64,000 bases of DNA from Rhinopomastus cyanomelas (taxonomy: Eukaryota > Chordata > Aves > Bucerotiformes > Rhinopomastidae), in contig VXBP01004151.1 in NCBI GenBank assembly GCA_013400115.1, positions 496,001 through 560,000 on the forward strand. The letters are read 5' to 3'. Position numbers and translations under genes: made by a program. Below are positions 39,101 through 51,412 of this stretch, in pieces (position 1 is the first letter of the stretch; each line of letters begins with the position of its first letter). The notes beneath the pieces are model-generated. The model had not been told where the DNA came from. It did no database searches and saw only the letters and a program-made list of their open reading frames with translations.

Positions 39101-40309
39101 AGGATTAGTGGATGCTGAAGCTGCAGTACAGAAAAATTTGAATTAATGGGATTTGGAACCAGGCCTTCTCTCCATGGAAGAGTTTTCCCTTTAACAGCAC
39201 AGCTCTGTGGACCAGCTGCAACCTGTTCATTATGTCCTCCCTTCCACCCTTGATGCTGACTGCTCTGTCACCTCATCCCATACTCTTCGAAGAGCAGAGA
39301 ACAGTCAGGGCTCCTGGAAAATAAGATTCAAATACTAATTACTATAAAAAAATGTGAAGAGCTAAACAACATGTGCAGAGACGTGCAGGTTCTTGCACTG
39401 TTCACCACTCTGGCATTACCAGCTACTCAAACACAAAAATTACAGAAGAGAGAGATGATTAAAACGGCAAGTGGCATATACAGACCAGGAGTTGCCACCC
39501 AACAGGCTGTCTGTTAATGAGAAAGTAACATTTGTTAGAAGTTCATAAACTTGACCTTGTTGACATCAGATTGAAGGATCAGGATATGAAACAGGAATAG
39601 CTGCTGGCATTAGGAGCTGATTGTCAGCTGAATTCAGCATCAGAAGGGCTCACAGTCAATCTGCTTCATGCTCACCGAGATCTCTTGGTAGGACGTGTTT
39701 ACATATCCAGCGACACACATTTTGAGAGAGGGGAGAAAGCAGACAGAGGCACTGCACAAATACCAGGTAGAAGACAATACCAGCACATAAAAGTAGGGCC
39801 AGATTCTGCTTTTACAGCTGTGCAGTAGGAAGGGTAGCAGGGGTAGAAGAGCAGCTCAGTGGCAGCAAACCTTAATCAGGGACATTTATCAAGTCTGAGG
39901 CTCCAAGAAACCTTCTGTGGAAGTAAGGGCTCTCCCAGGCATTGAAAACCATGTTGTGAATGCTCTTTAAGCCCGAGCTGGTTGTTGTCAGCCTTATGGA
40001 TACAGACTGTTCGTGCTTCAGGATCCCTTGTGGGTAGATTTATACCTCATGCAACACAGCACAATGACCCCGCTAACATCTTGCCTTCTCAAATCTCAGA
40101 GAAGATGGTCAAGAGAGACACTTCTGGGAAGCTGCTGTAGGAAATTTTGATTGTGGTGTTCAATGTGACCACATTCAGTCACTAAAGCAACCTTTACAGT
40201 CCATGGCCAGATGTAATAAGGAGAAACTAAGGCTGTCTGTATGTAGGCTTGTTGGACTTCAAGGACCATCCCAGCCAGTCACCTGGAGTCCATCAGGCCC
40301 TGCACAAGT
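36190..40309. other. Intergenic, no gene recognised
   Basis: About 4 kb without recognisable repeats. The stretch 37960-38480 is AT-rich, has many TAAT-type words and no repeat signature, and could be conserved regulatory DNA, but conservation cannot be judged from one sequence. Confidence 0.4.
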
Positions 40310-40426
40310 CATAGAATCATAGAATCATTAGGGATTGGAAGGGACCTCGAAAGATCATCTAGTCCAGTCCCCCTGCCACAGCAGGATCACCTAGACGAAG
40401 TCACACACGAACACATCCAGGTGGGT
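40310..40426 (-). mobile_element. CR1 LINE 3' tail, short 5'-truncated copy
   Basis: Antisense 3' end only: tail repeat, 'agggattggaagggacctcg', 'gcaggatcacctagac' and 'acacatccagg', after which the similarity stops. Confidence 0.9.
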
Positions 40427-43400
40427 TGCTTTCCAACAATTAAGAGTCAGTGATGCAGAGCCACATTGGGGCAAAGAGACTGATTAGGAATGCAAACTCA
40501 AACTACATGTTCTTGGAAGCCAGTACATTTGTAGCTTTACAGCTTGCTGCACCGCTCGCTGGCCAGCCATGCAATAAGAACAAGATCATTCTGGCAGCAT
40601 AAGCTGCCAAACGCTGCCCAAAATTGCTGCCACAGCAGGAGCAAATTATTTCATAGCAATTGGTACAGCAGTGGCTTTGGATGCAGATCTAGAGGCATAT
40701 GCTGGGTTTATGCCAGCTCACAGCATCTCATAGCAACAGGTCTCACAGCTCAGCATCCCAAACAAGAAGTTTTATCCCTGTGATAGTGTCTTCCACACAC
40801 AAAATAACCACTGAAGAAGTCTATTCCCACAGAAGGAGACCTTGTTTAGTGTAGCCTACTAGAAAGGATTACAACCAAATCCTATTTTCCAACAGTGTAG
40901 ATGTAGGAGGCTGAGGATGCAAGCAATCACAGAATCATGGGATCACAATCCTTTATTCTATCAATTAATGAGTGTAGAAAAAAACCCCACAGATAGAGCC
41001 TGAAGAGCATGGGTACTTATTCAGGATCAAAACAGAAGAAACAAGCTGCAAACAAATTGCTCAGAGTTCAACTTCATTGTGTTAATTGAGAAAAGGACAG
41101 AACAGAAAACAGTCTCTGGACCACAAAGATATAGGACATGATTTTCCAAATGCTATTCAAACATCTTGGCAGACTGTTGCCGACCCAGATGCGAAAGATA
41201 AATATGATACTATGCAAAACATAAAAGATATTAAAAAGTGAGGACAGAACAGGAAGGAGAAGATGAAATGGGACATATGGTGTTTTATACCTGAGGCTTC
41301 AGAAAGACTATTACCCAAAAAACTCAAGACCATAAAATGCCCCAAAACTCATTGAAAAGAGAAAAACATACAGGCTGAGGATTGGGAGTTCTTGGAGAAA
41401 CATTCATGAGATGGGCAACAACCGCAACACCGCAGTTTAGAAAAGAGAGCAAGCAGCAGCACATCCACGTTTGGTGCAAAGTGAAGGAGGCAATTAGGGA
41501 CAAAAAGCCAATATAGAATGACTGAAGAGAAGGAAATCAATAGAAATTACTGTAAACAAAATTAGAAAAGATTAAATATTTATTAGAAAAGCTAAAAGGG
41601 ACAGAGAACAAGCCACCACGGGCCTGGCTGAGGACAAAGGGTTTAAACAGAGCAAAAGCACCTCAGCAGCAGAGCAGTTGTACAGCTGGCTATGATAATG
41701 CAGAAGATAGGGAATTGTCCAGTACCTATTTCTGTGTGAAAAGGGAAGTGGGAAAAGGAAAAAATCTTCCAGTCCTTGGGTAATTAAAAAGGGATGTTAA
41801 GGATCTAGGAATAAACATTTTAGGGTAGTTAAAGAAAGTCTGCACAGAGGAGCTGAGCAGAGTTAGAGGAGGTCTCTTTAATTTTTAATAATCCTTGATA
41901 TATCAGGGAAACTCATTCATTTTCACCAGCTTCATTTAAAGCTAAATTTGTGTTATATATCTAGAAACAAGAAGTTCAACTACAGCATAACCCAGCAAAC
42001 GATCCTTAGATGAATAAATAAATAAACAACAAACCGCGAAGAAAATTTGCTTCCATTTGCAGCACTTGTGAGACTGATGATGAAATATTCTACAGTCCCC
42101 TGGTACCCCAATTTTAAAAAATAATGTTGAGGATCAGGAAAACTGCCAAATTACTGAATTCCTTAGAAGATCAGAGCAATGCTGGGATTTGTAAGAGAAT
42201 GAAGAGACCAAGATGTTTCTGGTTTACGATGCTTGGCAACCCGAGAGGAGGAGAGGGAAAAGGAAGAAGAGGAAAAGTTCCAGATAAAACTGTTACTAGA
42301 TGAAACCAGACAAAATCGAAACTAAGCCCTTCAAGACACACGATATAGAGAATAGTTAAACGTCTGAGCAAATACCAGGGAAGCAGTAGATTGACTCAGG
42401 GTGATACGATCTCCCTCCTTCACGTGATGAAGGGGTGCTGAAGGCACCAGGGGTCACTCAGAGAACTCAGCATAAGTCCTGCAGCTGGGCACCCCACCCA
42501 ACTGCTCTCTGCAGCCCTGGCTGGGTGAAGGAGACAAGCCCTGCAGGGCTAAAATAAAATGGGATGCTGGTCTGTGGTCATAAAAGTTGCCCAAGTATGT
42601 CAAAGTCTTTGGGCAGCCCTAACTTCATTCAGCAAGCTCTCTTTTTCACAGCTACGACGGGGCAGAAGTGCAATGAAATCCGTCAGTACATGCAACAAGC
42701 AACGTGTCTTCGAACAAAAGAAAACCTGGAAACTCCCTGAGCCAACATTGCCTTTTGGGTTTGTGTTTGCAGTGCAAGGAATCCTGGCCCATTACAGTAG
42801 CATTGCTATCAAGAAAGCCCAAAAGGGAGGAGAATGACAGATGTTCTTCACAGGAGAACATCTTCACAGGAGGACTCATGAGCCCATTGGTGCATCTCTG
42901 CCAAACGGAACCCAAGGAAACAGCTTGAGGAGAACAAATCAAAGCAGTTCTGAGCCACAGAAATACCAGTCTGCTGTCTCCTGAAGAGTAACATAGTGGA
43001 GCAGGACACAAGCAACTCTTCCCTGAGTGCTACCACAGCAGTGCTGCTAATGTTGCTCATTTATTCACTGAAGCCTCAGCTGTCACAGAGGTCTCTGCCT
43101 CATGAAGCAGCTCTCTGCTTCTTTCAGCACCAGACCATAATATTGCTCTTCTTACAGGTGTGTCACGTTGAAGCAACCACATTAAGTCCAGCACTGCTTT
43201 TTGTGAGACACAGGTAACAAAGACCACCAGCTTAACAGCGTGTGGAATTGGCTACAGGAAGGTAAGAGACCCCGGTCACCTGCCCTTACGAATGGGAGAG
43301 CAGCCAGGCTTGACTGGCTGTTTCAGGTCAGCACATAAGCACTTGGTTCAGCGCAGAGGATGCGCAGCCTGCTGGCCTCACGACTGAGCCCAGGCAGCCC

Positions 43401-46400
43401 CACCGAGTATTGGGCTGCCGGTGACAGCAGAAAAGAAAAAGCAGGGGAAAAGCACGTCCTTTGCGCATTGAAAATTGTGTTTTGTGTTTCATTATGTGTA
43501 GCAAAACTTTCTCATATCCTGACAAATCTGCAGGGCATTTCTCAGTGCCATGTTTTGCATGAGCTGGCAGGGTTCTGCGGTATTAACACTAACACGATCG
43601 CTCTTACACGGCCATCTCCCCCCACACCCCTCAGTCTGAGGATGAAAGACACGGCAGCTTTCAAACATTCTACCTTGTAAAATGTAAGTTATTAGAAAAC
43701 GTAATCACCCGCTATCTAGTCTGCGTCTGCTGGATATATTTACACTCCCAAGAGAGGTTAAAACAACATGTTTAGCAGCTGCCTCAAAACGCAGATCGAA
43801 TCTCTGTGAGACGCTACATGGATTTGCATATTATTAGGCGTGATCCTACCCCTCCACGGCAGTTTTGCTTCATAGTTTTGCTCCTGCGTGAAGGTTGCCA
43901 CTAGCTGCACGTGTGGCACTTTCCCCTGTGGCTGCCGAGAGGCAGCAGGAGCGACGGCAGCGCCATGCTAATGAGTCCCAGGGAGACGCTGGTGTAGCTG
44001 GAGTTGCCATTTCAGCTTCAGCAGAAGGGGAAAGCATCAGAACGCTTCTGGCAACTTTTGGATTTGCTAAAATTCAGTCAGTTGGAGAGTGTTTACACAA
44101 TGTTAACACTGAACCGGGCCGTTTCTGGCCCAAACACGTTATGGCTTTGTTTAATCAGTTACACAGCATCTGACAAAGCAACGCAGTAGGCCAGGCTCTA
44201 GGCGTTTGCTAAGTACGGCGCTGGGTACGCTGTCTGCCTCCTCCTCCTCCTCCCTCCCAGCCTTTTGCTAAGCGACCCTGCAGTATTCACCCATAAGACT
44301 CAGATGGGCCTGACATATCCCTTGGACATCAGATCACAGCCGGGAGCCGGGCTGTCAGACAGAGCGCTCACCCGCAGGAGGAGAGGCTCTGGACAAGAAC
44401 AAGCGACAGCAAAGGGTTTCAGCTATGAGCCAGGAGCATTTTCTGCTCCTGCTAGGAAACAAAGAGCACTGAAGGGAGAGCACGATGGGCTGACAGGCTG
44501 CACACAGATTGCTAACCAGCCACCAATGTGTGAATGAAATGAAAGCTCACGCCAGAGCAGAGGATGTGAGGCTGCTGCTTGGCAAGCTTTACAGGGAGCA
44601 AGGTACAAACAACATGGCATGGCCACAGCTGAGGCACAAGGTCACACTTCTGCACAGAGTAAAGGGTTTGATGTTAAGTGGGAACAGGAGGAGCTGCTAT
44701 ACATATCAGAAGTCAGATTACTGTCTCATCCAAAATAATTCCCTGGCAGACAGATGACCGTCTATGGAGCGTTTCTACTACCACACATGCAACAGTAATA
44801 ACTGAAGTCCCAGCTGTGATGCTGGTCCCAGTTTGCTAGCACAGAAGATCATGCAGCGATTGAAGACTGGCTCTCCTGAGCACAAACCTGGCCCCAGACA
44901 CTGCTGGCCACCCAATAGGCCTCTTCTCACACCCTGATATCCTTCCACAGGAGAGGCAGCCCCTTGCCTCAGCTGAGATGTCTGTTCATAGTATTTACCG
45001 ACCTTACAAAGCTGTTGTAAAGCTCAATTAACATTTGCGCTGCAAAATGCTTCAGGACTGTCAGATGCCAGACAGCGCAGAAAGCAACGCGTGCTGTCGC
45101 AGACAGCTCTGGCAGGCTGTGCTGCTGCAGACTGGAAACGGGCACAGTTGTGTTGCAGGCAGGAACAGCGAGATGTGCAGTTTACACGCACACCTCAACT
45201 ACACGTAGTCAGGCTTGACTATCTCCAAGGTCTTTTTCAGCCTGAGTCTTTCTGTGATTCTACCAACTCCGTTTTAATTTGCCTCTTGCAGACTGGTGTC
45301 CCGTCCTTTGAACCACTGCGAGTGCTTTTATGACACGGCTTCCCAAATAATGATTTTTTTACACTGCCTGGCACGAAGCCTTGAGCTTGTTGAACAGTGC
45401 AGAGCTGGAGCCTTCTGGTGCCTGCAACTCCCCAGACTGTAACAGCAACAAAAGTTAGAAGTTGCTTAACGGAGACTGGCGAGTCACAGAATTGATTCAG
45501 AGTTGGGAAAATGTGCCGCTCACCCCCTCCAATATTACAAGTGATGATGGCGTCCAGTGCTGAAAAGCACCTCTAGATGCCATTTATGTGCCCACTATAA
45601 GCCTCCACGGACATAATCTCTCCAAGCACAGAAACAGAGGCTTGATATAGATTTCTCTTTATTTTCCCATCAAGCTAGCAATGGGAGCACTTTCAGCAGG
45701 AGCCCCCTTCTACACCATCACATTACACTTCACCTAATAAAAGCAAGTATTAGCATAGGCCCAAACCTGCCCAAGTCTGACGTGTTTGCAGTTCAAACAA
45801 AATCCTGTCCCAAAAGCACAGAGATGGGTTCTGGTGAATCACCCATCTATACGCAGCCCTGACGCCTGAGGTTGAAGTTTTGTCCTGGTGGAGCGATTTT
45901 TCATGGGGTTTTTCCTATTAGTCTTTTGAGGGAAAAAAAACGAGGAGCTGAGAGAGGGGAATGTGATTCATTTTCACTAGGGTGAAGCAATAAAGCTCGT
46001 GTAAAGCGTGGTCAACCCTGTGCTCCATTTCAATAACAGCAATAACATCTAACCCACAGCTCCTGCTGCCGTGCTCTTACCCTTCACATGTTAAGCTCCT
46101 TATTTTTAATCACAGGCTCCTACCACATTTATAAGACCATGGAAATTGTTTTGTTGGAGGGGGGAGTTGTTTGATCTTTTGCTATGATAAAGTGAAAAGC
46201 ATTCGGTGAGTCACTGATAGATCATCATCTCCTCCATATGCAATAGGAAGCCACTGCTGGGAGATGTAGCCCTGCAGGAACGGCAGTCTGTCAGTTCTGC
46301 TTACCGCATGATTCTCTTTTTCCCATCAGCTTCGCATTCACAGTACGTCAAGAGGGCATGTTATAACAATGCAAACACTAGATAAGTCAATGATAACGTT

Positions 46401-48010
46401 GTTTCAGTGCTGGGGGTTATATAGAGTGGTGACGAATAACTGCAGCAGGCTCCATCCTCCTGCCTTACCTCCACCTGCGTCCTTGTCCTGCTCCAGCTGG
46501 CAAACAAAAGGGAAATGAATCAAGACCTCTGGTCATGGGCTCGCTGCGGGGCAGCCCTTGTTGGCAGTGGTCCTTGGGGGAGCAGAAAGCATCTCCCCAC
46601 TGCAGACAGGCTCCTATGCCCATTTCCTCCATAGGGTCTAGCTGTGTCTCGTCCAAAAAGAGCTATCAGGGACAGGATAGGCTCAGAGAGCCTTTTTCAA
46701 TTGCCACATCTGCTACACAAATCACAACAGGAAACTGGCTCCAGCAAACGCAGATCACTCCAGCTCAGCACCAGGGAATGGTTGTACATCTTTATCATTC
46801 TTGCTAGAAACCAAGTCCAACCTCGGCTGCAACTGGGAGAAACCTGGTTCTTGACATCTGACTGCTGGAAACTGGTATTACCCTTTGTCTTCCGTGCCAG
46901 CATTTCAGGCAGATGCATCACTTGTGTTTCTAAAGTTGTTTGTCAAAGGATCTGAAGTATTTCCACAGATAGCATTAGTGATTCCAGGTGCTTTACTGCT
47001 CCTCAGTAAAATCCCTTTCTCCGCCTTGTTCGGGCTCATACAGTGTGACATTACGCAGCCTGTCAGAAGCACTGTGCAAAAGTACTAATCCTCGAGCTGA
47101 TTCACTCCAAAGGAAGTGCTTGGAGGAAAGGAAACTGAATTTCATGTATAGAAAGCAGCTGTTTTGCAAGCCAGGGGGACATCAAATGACCATTCTCCAT
47201 GGTTTCTATGCCACTGCACTTTTGTTTCTCTTCCTTGTATGACTTCACATACTTATCTATTTGGGTTTTAAGCTGTCTAGAAATAAATGCTTATAGTAGG
47301 GAAAAAAAGACTCAGTATCATAAAAATTCACACTGACATCATTTTATGAGTATTAAACACCACCAACAACACTACATGATTTATTATACTAAATATTAAC
47401 TTTTGAAAGTCATTTACTATGGCTTTTCTTCAGTCTTTACTTGGTTTCTGTTAAATCAGTCCTATAAGCCTGAGAACTCAGTAATTCACACTCTCCTTTG
47501 GCGAAACCAAAGCAAACAGGATTGATCCAGCCTTCTGCAATGTATTCTCCCACTGTTATCTCATAGCCTGTATCTTATCAGGAGAAACCTCTTCACTCCC
47601 CCAGCTATGGCATGCAGACCTGTATACCAGACCGTATGGCACACAGTACCATAGTACACGTGTTACAGACCTATCTCAGACTCCTTCTTATTTCATTATA
47701 CACCATGGCGCCTCAGAATTCCTGGCAGGCTCTCACCTAGCAGCCGGACCCTACTTGAGCTTTGTCTCTTGCTGAGAACAGGACTTTGTACTCTTGGAAA
47801 GCTACCAAGAATTTTAATGAAATATTGCTGACCGACTGCATTTATTTTAACCTTGAACTCTGAATTTATTCTATTGCTACGCAAAGATCTGCCTTCTGAG
47901 GTGGGAAGAGATTCAGTCATCATCATGCAAACAAACACATCTATCTATCTGTCTATCTAGAACCAACAAGGTGATAAAGCTGCTCCATTGTCTCCCCACC
48001 ACAATTACAC
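40427..48010. other. Intergenic, no gene recognised
   Basis: Holds a possible ancient LINE relic at about 41560-41850, a TCC-rich run near 44241-44258 and a short (CTAT)n run at 47939-47959. Two octamer-type words (ATTTGCAT at 43822, ATGCTAAT at 43965) lie in a locally CpG-richer stretch at 43780-44280. No coding exon recognised. Confidence 0.45.
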
Positions 48011-48157
48011 AATCACAGAACATTAGGGATTGGAAGAGACCTCTAGTACAATCCCCCTGCCAGAGCAGGATCACCTAGACTCAGTCACACAGGAACATAA
48101 TGAGGCAGATTTTAAACATCTCCAGAGAAGGAGGCTCCAAAACCTCCCTGATCAGCC
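48011..48157 (-). mobile_element. CR1 LINE 3' tail fragment
   Basis: Antisense 3' end ('cattagggattggaagagac', 'gcaggatcacctagac', 'aggaggctccaaaacctccc'), with a deletion of about 14 bp after 'ggaagagacc'. It may be the tail of the CR1 that resumes at 48929. Confidence 0.85.
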
Positions 48158-48928
48158 ACTTCTTCACACTGTTGAGTTTCCTTAGTCAGGAGCTGTTTAG
48201 TAGCAGTCGTGGGAAACCATTACGGGTTTAGATTTAAAAGTCTAGCGACTGGTTGTGAAGACAAAGAAAAGAATGTCTTTTTCTTATTTCTGTTAATTTC
48301 TATTTGCTGCCCTTTTTTAAAACCAAGCTAATCAATTTCTTACGTAAGTGATATTTATGAATATTTCAACCAGCTCCAGTTCTCTGTGTCCTGTTATCAG
48401 TTCTGCACAATCCTGGAGAGATTTCCTCCCCACTGCCACCACCACCTGTCCCCTTCAATTAGTGTCAATTGCAGTGAAAATGTTTGTGATATTGAAACTA
48501 TATTAAGACACATGTACATCTGTTTAGAAAGGCAGGGTTGCTTTCCACAGGAAAAAGCCACCATTTCAAAAGCTGCCTTTATTGTAAATTTTAACATAAA
48601 GTCAAAACTTTTATTTACCTGCAGAGTAAGAATTCTAATATTTTTTTCACCAACTAGAAATAAAGCCCGAAAACTTTGTAAAATAGTGTAACTACTAAAG
48701 GTTCACAGGACAGACTGTACAGTTTAAAATATCAGTTCGGAGAAACTGCAGGAAATAAAGAAAATTTTTTAAATTATTTGAATTAACTCAGCTTTTTCCT
48801 TATTGAATTTTTGGGCAAAAATCAACATGTTCTAATTAATATTTAAGCCCATCAGGATATATTATTTAGAGGAAAAACTGTTCTACTGCAAACATTTCCA
48901 CCTAGCTCTAGTTTGATTATCCTGTTAT
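48158..48928. other. AT-rich segment between two CR1 pieces
   Basis: About 770 bp with no CR1 similarity, separating a CR1 tail from a CR1 body that begins almost where the tail breaks off. Contains a GAAATAAAG at 48657 and another AAATAAAG word at 48752. No inverted ends or target duplication were found. Confidence 0.4.
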
Positions 48929-50366
48929 CCTTCTGATATTTATATGGAACCTCCTATGACCCAGCGACACCAATTGCCCCTCGTCCTATCACTAGATGAC
49001 ATTGAGAAGAACCTGGCTCCATCCTCCTGACACCCACCCTTCAAGTATTTATAAACATAAATGACATCACCCCTCAGTCTCCTCATCTCCCCTCATCTCA
49101 AGATGAAGAGACCCAGCTCCCTCAGTCTCTCCTCATAAGAGAGGTGCTCCACTTCACCGTCCTCATTGCTCTACGCTGGACTCCCTTCAGCAGCTCCACG
49201 TCCCTCTTGAACTGAGGGGCCCAGAACTGGACACAATACTCCAGATGTGGTCTCACTAGTGCAGAGTACAGGGAGAGAAGAACCTCTCTCAATCTGCTAA
49301 CCAGCCCCCTTCTGATCCATCCCAGGATGATGATGTTGGCCCTCTTGGCCACAAGGGCACATTGCTGGCTCCTGGCCATCCTGCTGTCCACTAGGACCCC
49401 CAGGTCCCTTTCTCCTACGCTGCTCTCCAACAGGTCAGTCCCCAGCCTATACTGGTACCTGGGGTTGTTCTTGCCCAGATGCAAGACTCTAGACTTGCCC
49501 TTGTTCATTAAATTTCTCCCTGCCCAGCTCTCCAGCCCATCCAGGTCCTGCTGAAAGGCAGCCCAGCCTGCTGAGGTGTCAGCTACTCCACCAAGCTTTG
49601 TGTCATCAGAAAACTTGCTCACAGTGCACTCTAATCCCTCATCCAAGTCATTAATGAATAGGTTGAATAGGACTGGTCCCAGTACCTACCCTTGGAGGAC
49701 TCCACTAAATCCAGGACTCCAACTAGACTCTGTCCCACTGACAACTACTCTCTGATTTCTATCCTGCAGCCAGTTCACGATCGACCTCACTACGCAATCA
49801 TATAGACCACAGTGCCTCAGTTTGGCTACGAGGATGGGGTTTGATATCAGGACAGCCCCCAGAAGTATAGACAGAGGCAAAAAAGGTGTTCAGTGTCTCA
49901 GCTTTCTCNACTTCCCTTTGTAAAGCCATGCTGCCTGTCCCTAACAGCCCTCTTGTCCTTGATGTGCCTGGAGACAGCCTCTAGGACAAATTGTTCCATC
50001 ACCTTTCCTAGGATGGAGGTGAGGCTGACTGGTCTATAGTTACCTGGGTCCTCCTTCTTACCCTTTTTGAAGATTGGAGTGACATCTGCTATCCTCCAGT
50101 CTCTAGGCACCTCTCCTATTCCCCAGGACTTAGAAAAGAGTGTCCTAGCAATGACTTCCGCCATCTCCCTCAGCACATGTGGGTGCATCCCATCTGGGCC
50201 CATGGATTTGTGTACATCCAGTTTGCTCAACTTATCACTAACCCAGTCCTCATTAATCAAGATAACCTCCTCTCTTGCCTCGATTTCCTCTGGAGCCTCA
50301 GCNTCCACCATTCGCATCAGGAAATTGTCACCAATGCACTGAAGGACTGGACTAAACGTAAGCATC
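48929..50366 (-). mobile_element. CR1 LINE body, ORF2 with internal breaks
   Basis: Antisense ORF2 of a CR1. Minus strand from 50340: LQCIGDNFLM (linker after the endonuclease), then a jump at the N at 50303. Next come reverse transcriptase motifs (DVHKSMGPDGMHP, FKKGKKEDPGNYRPVSLTS, QHGFTKG), a second jump at the N at 49909, VNWLQDRNQRVVVSGT, FSDDTKLGG (catalytic box, with S for the usual A, at 49602-49613) and the C-terminal LYSALVRPHLEYCVQFWAPQ. The 3' tail is missing at 48929. Frames are broken several times; it is inactive. Confidence 0.9.
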
Positions 50367-50457
50367 TCCTTTGAGCCAGAATTGAACCAGCAATCTAAGG
50401 ATTTCTGCAGGGAGTAACCTCTACAGTCCTCCACTCTAGCAGTTGAGCTATAGATCC
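50367..50457 (-). pseudogene. tRNA-Tyr (GTA) pseudogene retaining an intron
   Basis: The minus strand reads TAGCTCAACTGCTAGAG (D arm, box A), then GGAGGACTGTAG (anticodon GTA), 18 extra bases, ATCCTTAG, and GGTTCAATTCTGGCTC (T arm, box B), ending AAAGGA. Without the 18 bases the length is 73, as for tRNA-Tyr, and the insert sits just after base 37, the canonical intron site of eukaryotic tRNA-Tyr genes. The first five bases (GGATC) cannot pair with the 3' acceptor strand, so the acceptor stem is broken and a working tRNA is unlikely. It lies between CR1 pieces on both sides. Confidence 0.85.
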
Positions 50458-50458
50458 T

Positions 50459-50502
50459 CTCCCTCTACTCTGCTCTGGTGAGACCNTCTATTATTCTATG
50501 AT
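50459..50502 (+). mobile_element. Tiny chimeric CR1 piece
   Basis: Plus strand 'cctctactctgctctggtga' with 'gacc' is the CR1 ORF2 stretch for LYSALVRP. After the single N at 50486 it jumps to 'tattattctatgat', the CR1 3' tail. Several hundred bases of CR1 are absent between the two. Confidence 0.65.
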
Positions 50503-51124
50503 GCCTTTCTCTTCAGATAAACCTTTTGGCTTCTTCCATATTAGGTTTCATTCCACTGATCAAGAACTAATTTTATTCTTCAGGGTCTGGACTGGCAAGT
50601 AACTTGACAGTGATCTAAGGAACATATATCACAATACTTTCAGTTATAAGGTATGTTTCCTATTTTGCTCTTCAAAAACGCAAGATCAACTAGAAATTCC
50701 ACACATCACGCCGTGTACCACCCATATTCCTAACCACGAATAGCTTGCCTAAGAAACAGCAGCTGTTAATACATTATCCAGTATGTATTGGGTTTTCTAC
50801 AGCTTTTTTTAGCACCCAAAAATTCAGGTGAATAAGTTCCTGTCTGTCAAGGTTTACCCTTTCAATGAGAAATGAAAGCGAGGTAATTAGGGAAAGTGAG
50901 AAAGCTTTTAAAAAAATTGTTAATTGAAAAAGCAACACAATGAATTGCCTAATTAAATATCTTCATGCACAGAACTGAGGAAATCGGTTCATGCCAGCCT
51001 ACAAATATGCTTTAATCTGTGATAGCTATTCCCACTGAGAAGAAGGAAGAGACTGCCACTATTATCAATGTGATATGAGAAGCATGAATCTCTTAAAGAG
51101 CAGTAAACTTGGGGAAGTCTTACT
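50503..51124. other. Intergenic, nothing recognised
   Basis: AT-rich sequence between CR1 copies; no gene or repeat assigned. Confidence 0.5.
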
Positions 51125-51412
51125 AAGTGTAGCCATTAACCCAACTCATCCAAGCCCACTGCTAAACCATGTCGCTAAGCTCCGCATCTATGCGACTTGC
51201 AAACACCTCCAGGGACAGCAATTCAACCCCCACTCCCTAGGCAGCCTGTTCCAAGGCCTGGTGACTCCTTCCATGAACAGGTTTTTCCTAATGTGTAAAT
51301 TAAACCTCCCCAGTACAACTCACAGACATTTCTGCTTGTCCTATCACTTGTTACTTGTGAGAAGAGACTGGCATCCACCTGTCTACAACCTCCTGTCAAG
51401 CAGCAGTAGACA
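51125..51412 (-). mobile_element. Old CR1 LINE 3' region
   Basis: Antisense, diverged CR1: 'caaacacctccagggacagc', 'aggcagcctgttccaagg', 'gtcctatcacttgttac', 'gagaagagactggcatccac' and 'ctacaacctcctgtcaag' are in the right order. The 3' tail is not clear. Confidence 0.8.

Noticed and set aside
41560..41850. Possible ancient LINE relic
   Set aside because: Purine-rich wording resembles LINE linker regions, but no diagnostic motif could be read, so it was left as a remark only.
49122..49646. 174-codon frame that could be called a gene
   Set aside because: It is the CR1 reverse transcriptase C-terminal half with FSDD and VRPHLEYC motifs, a decayed LINE and not a host gene.
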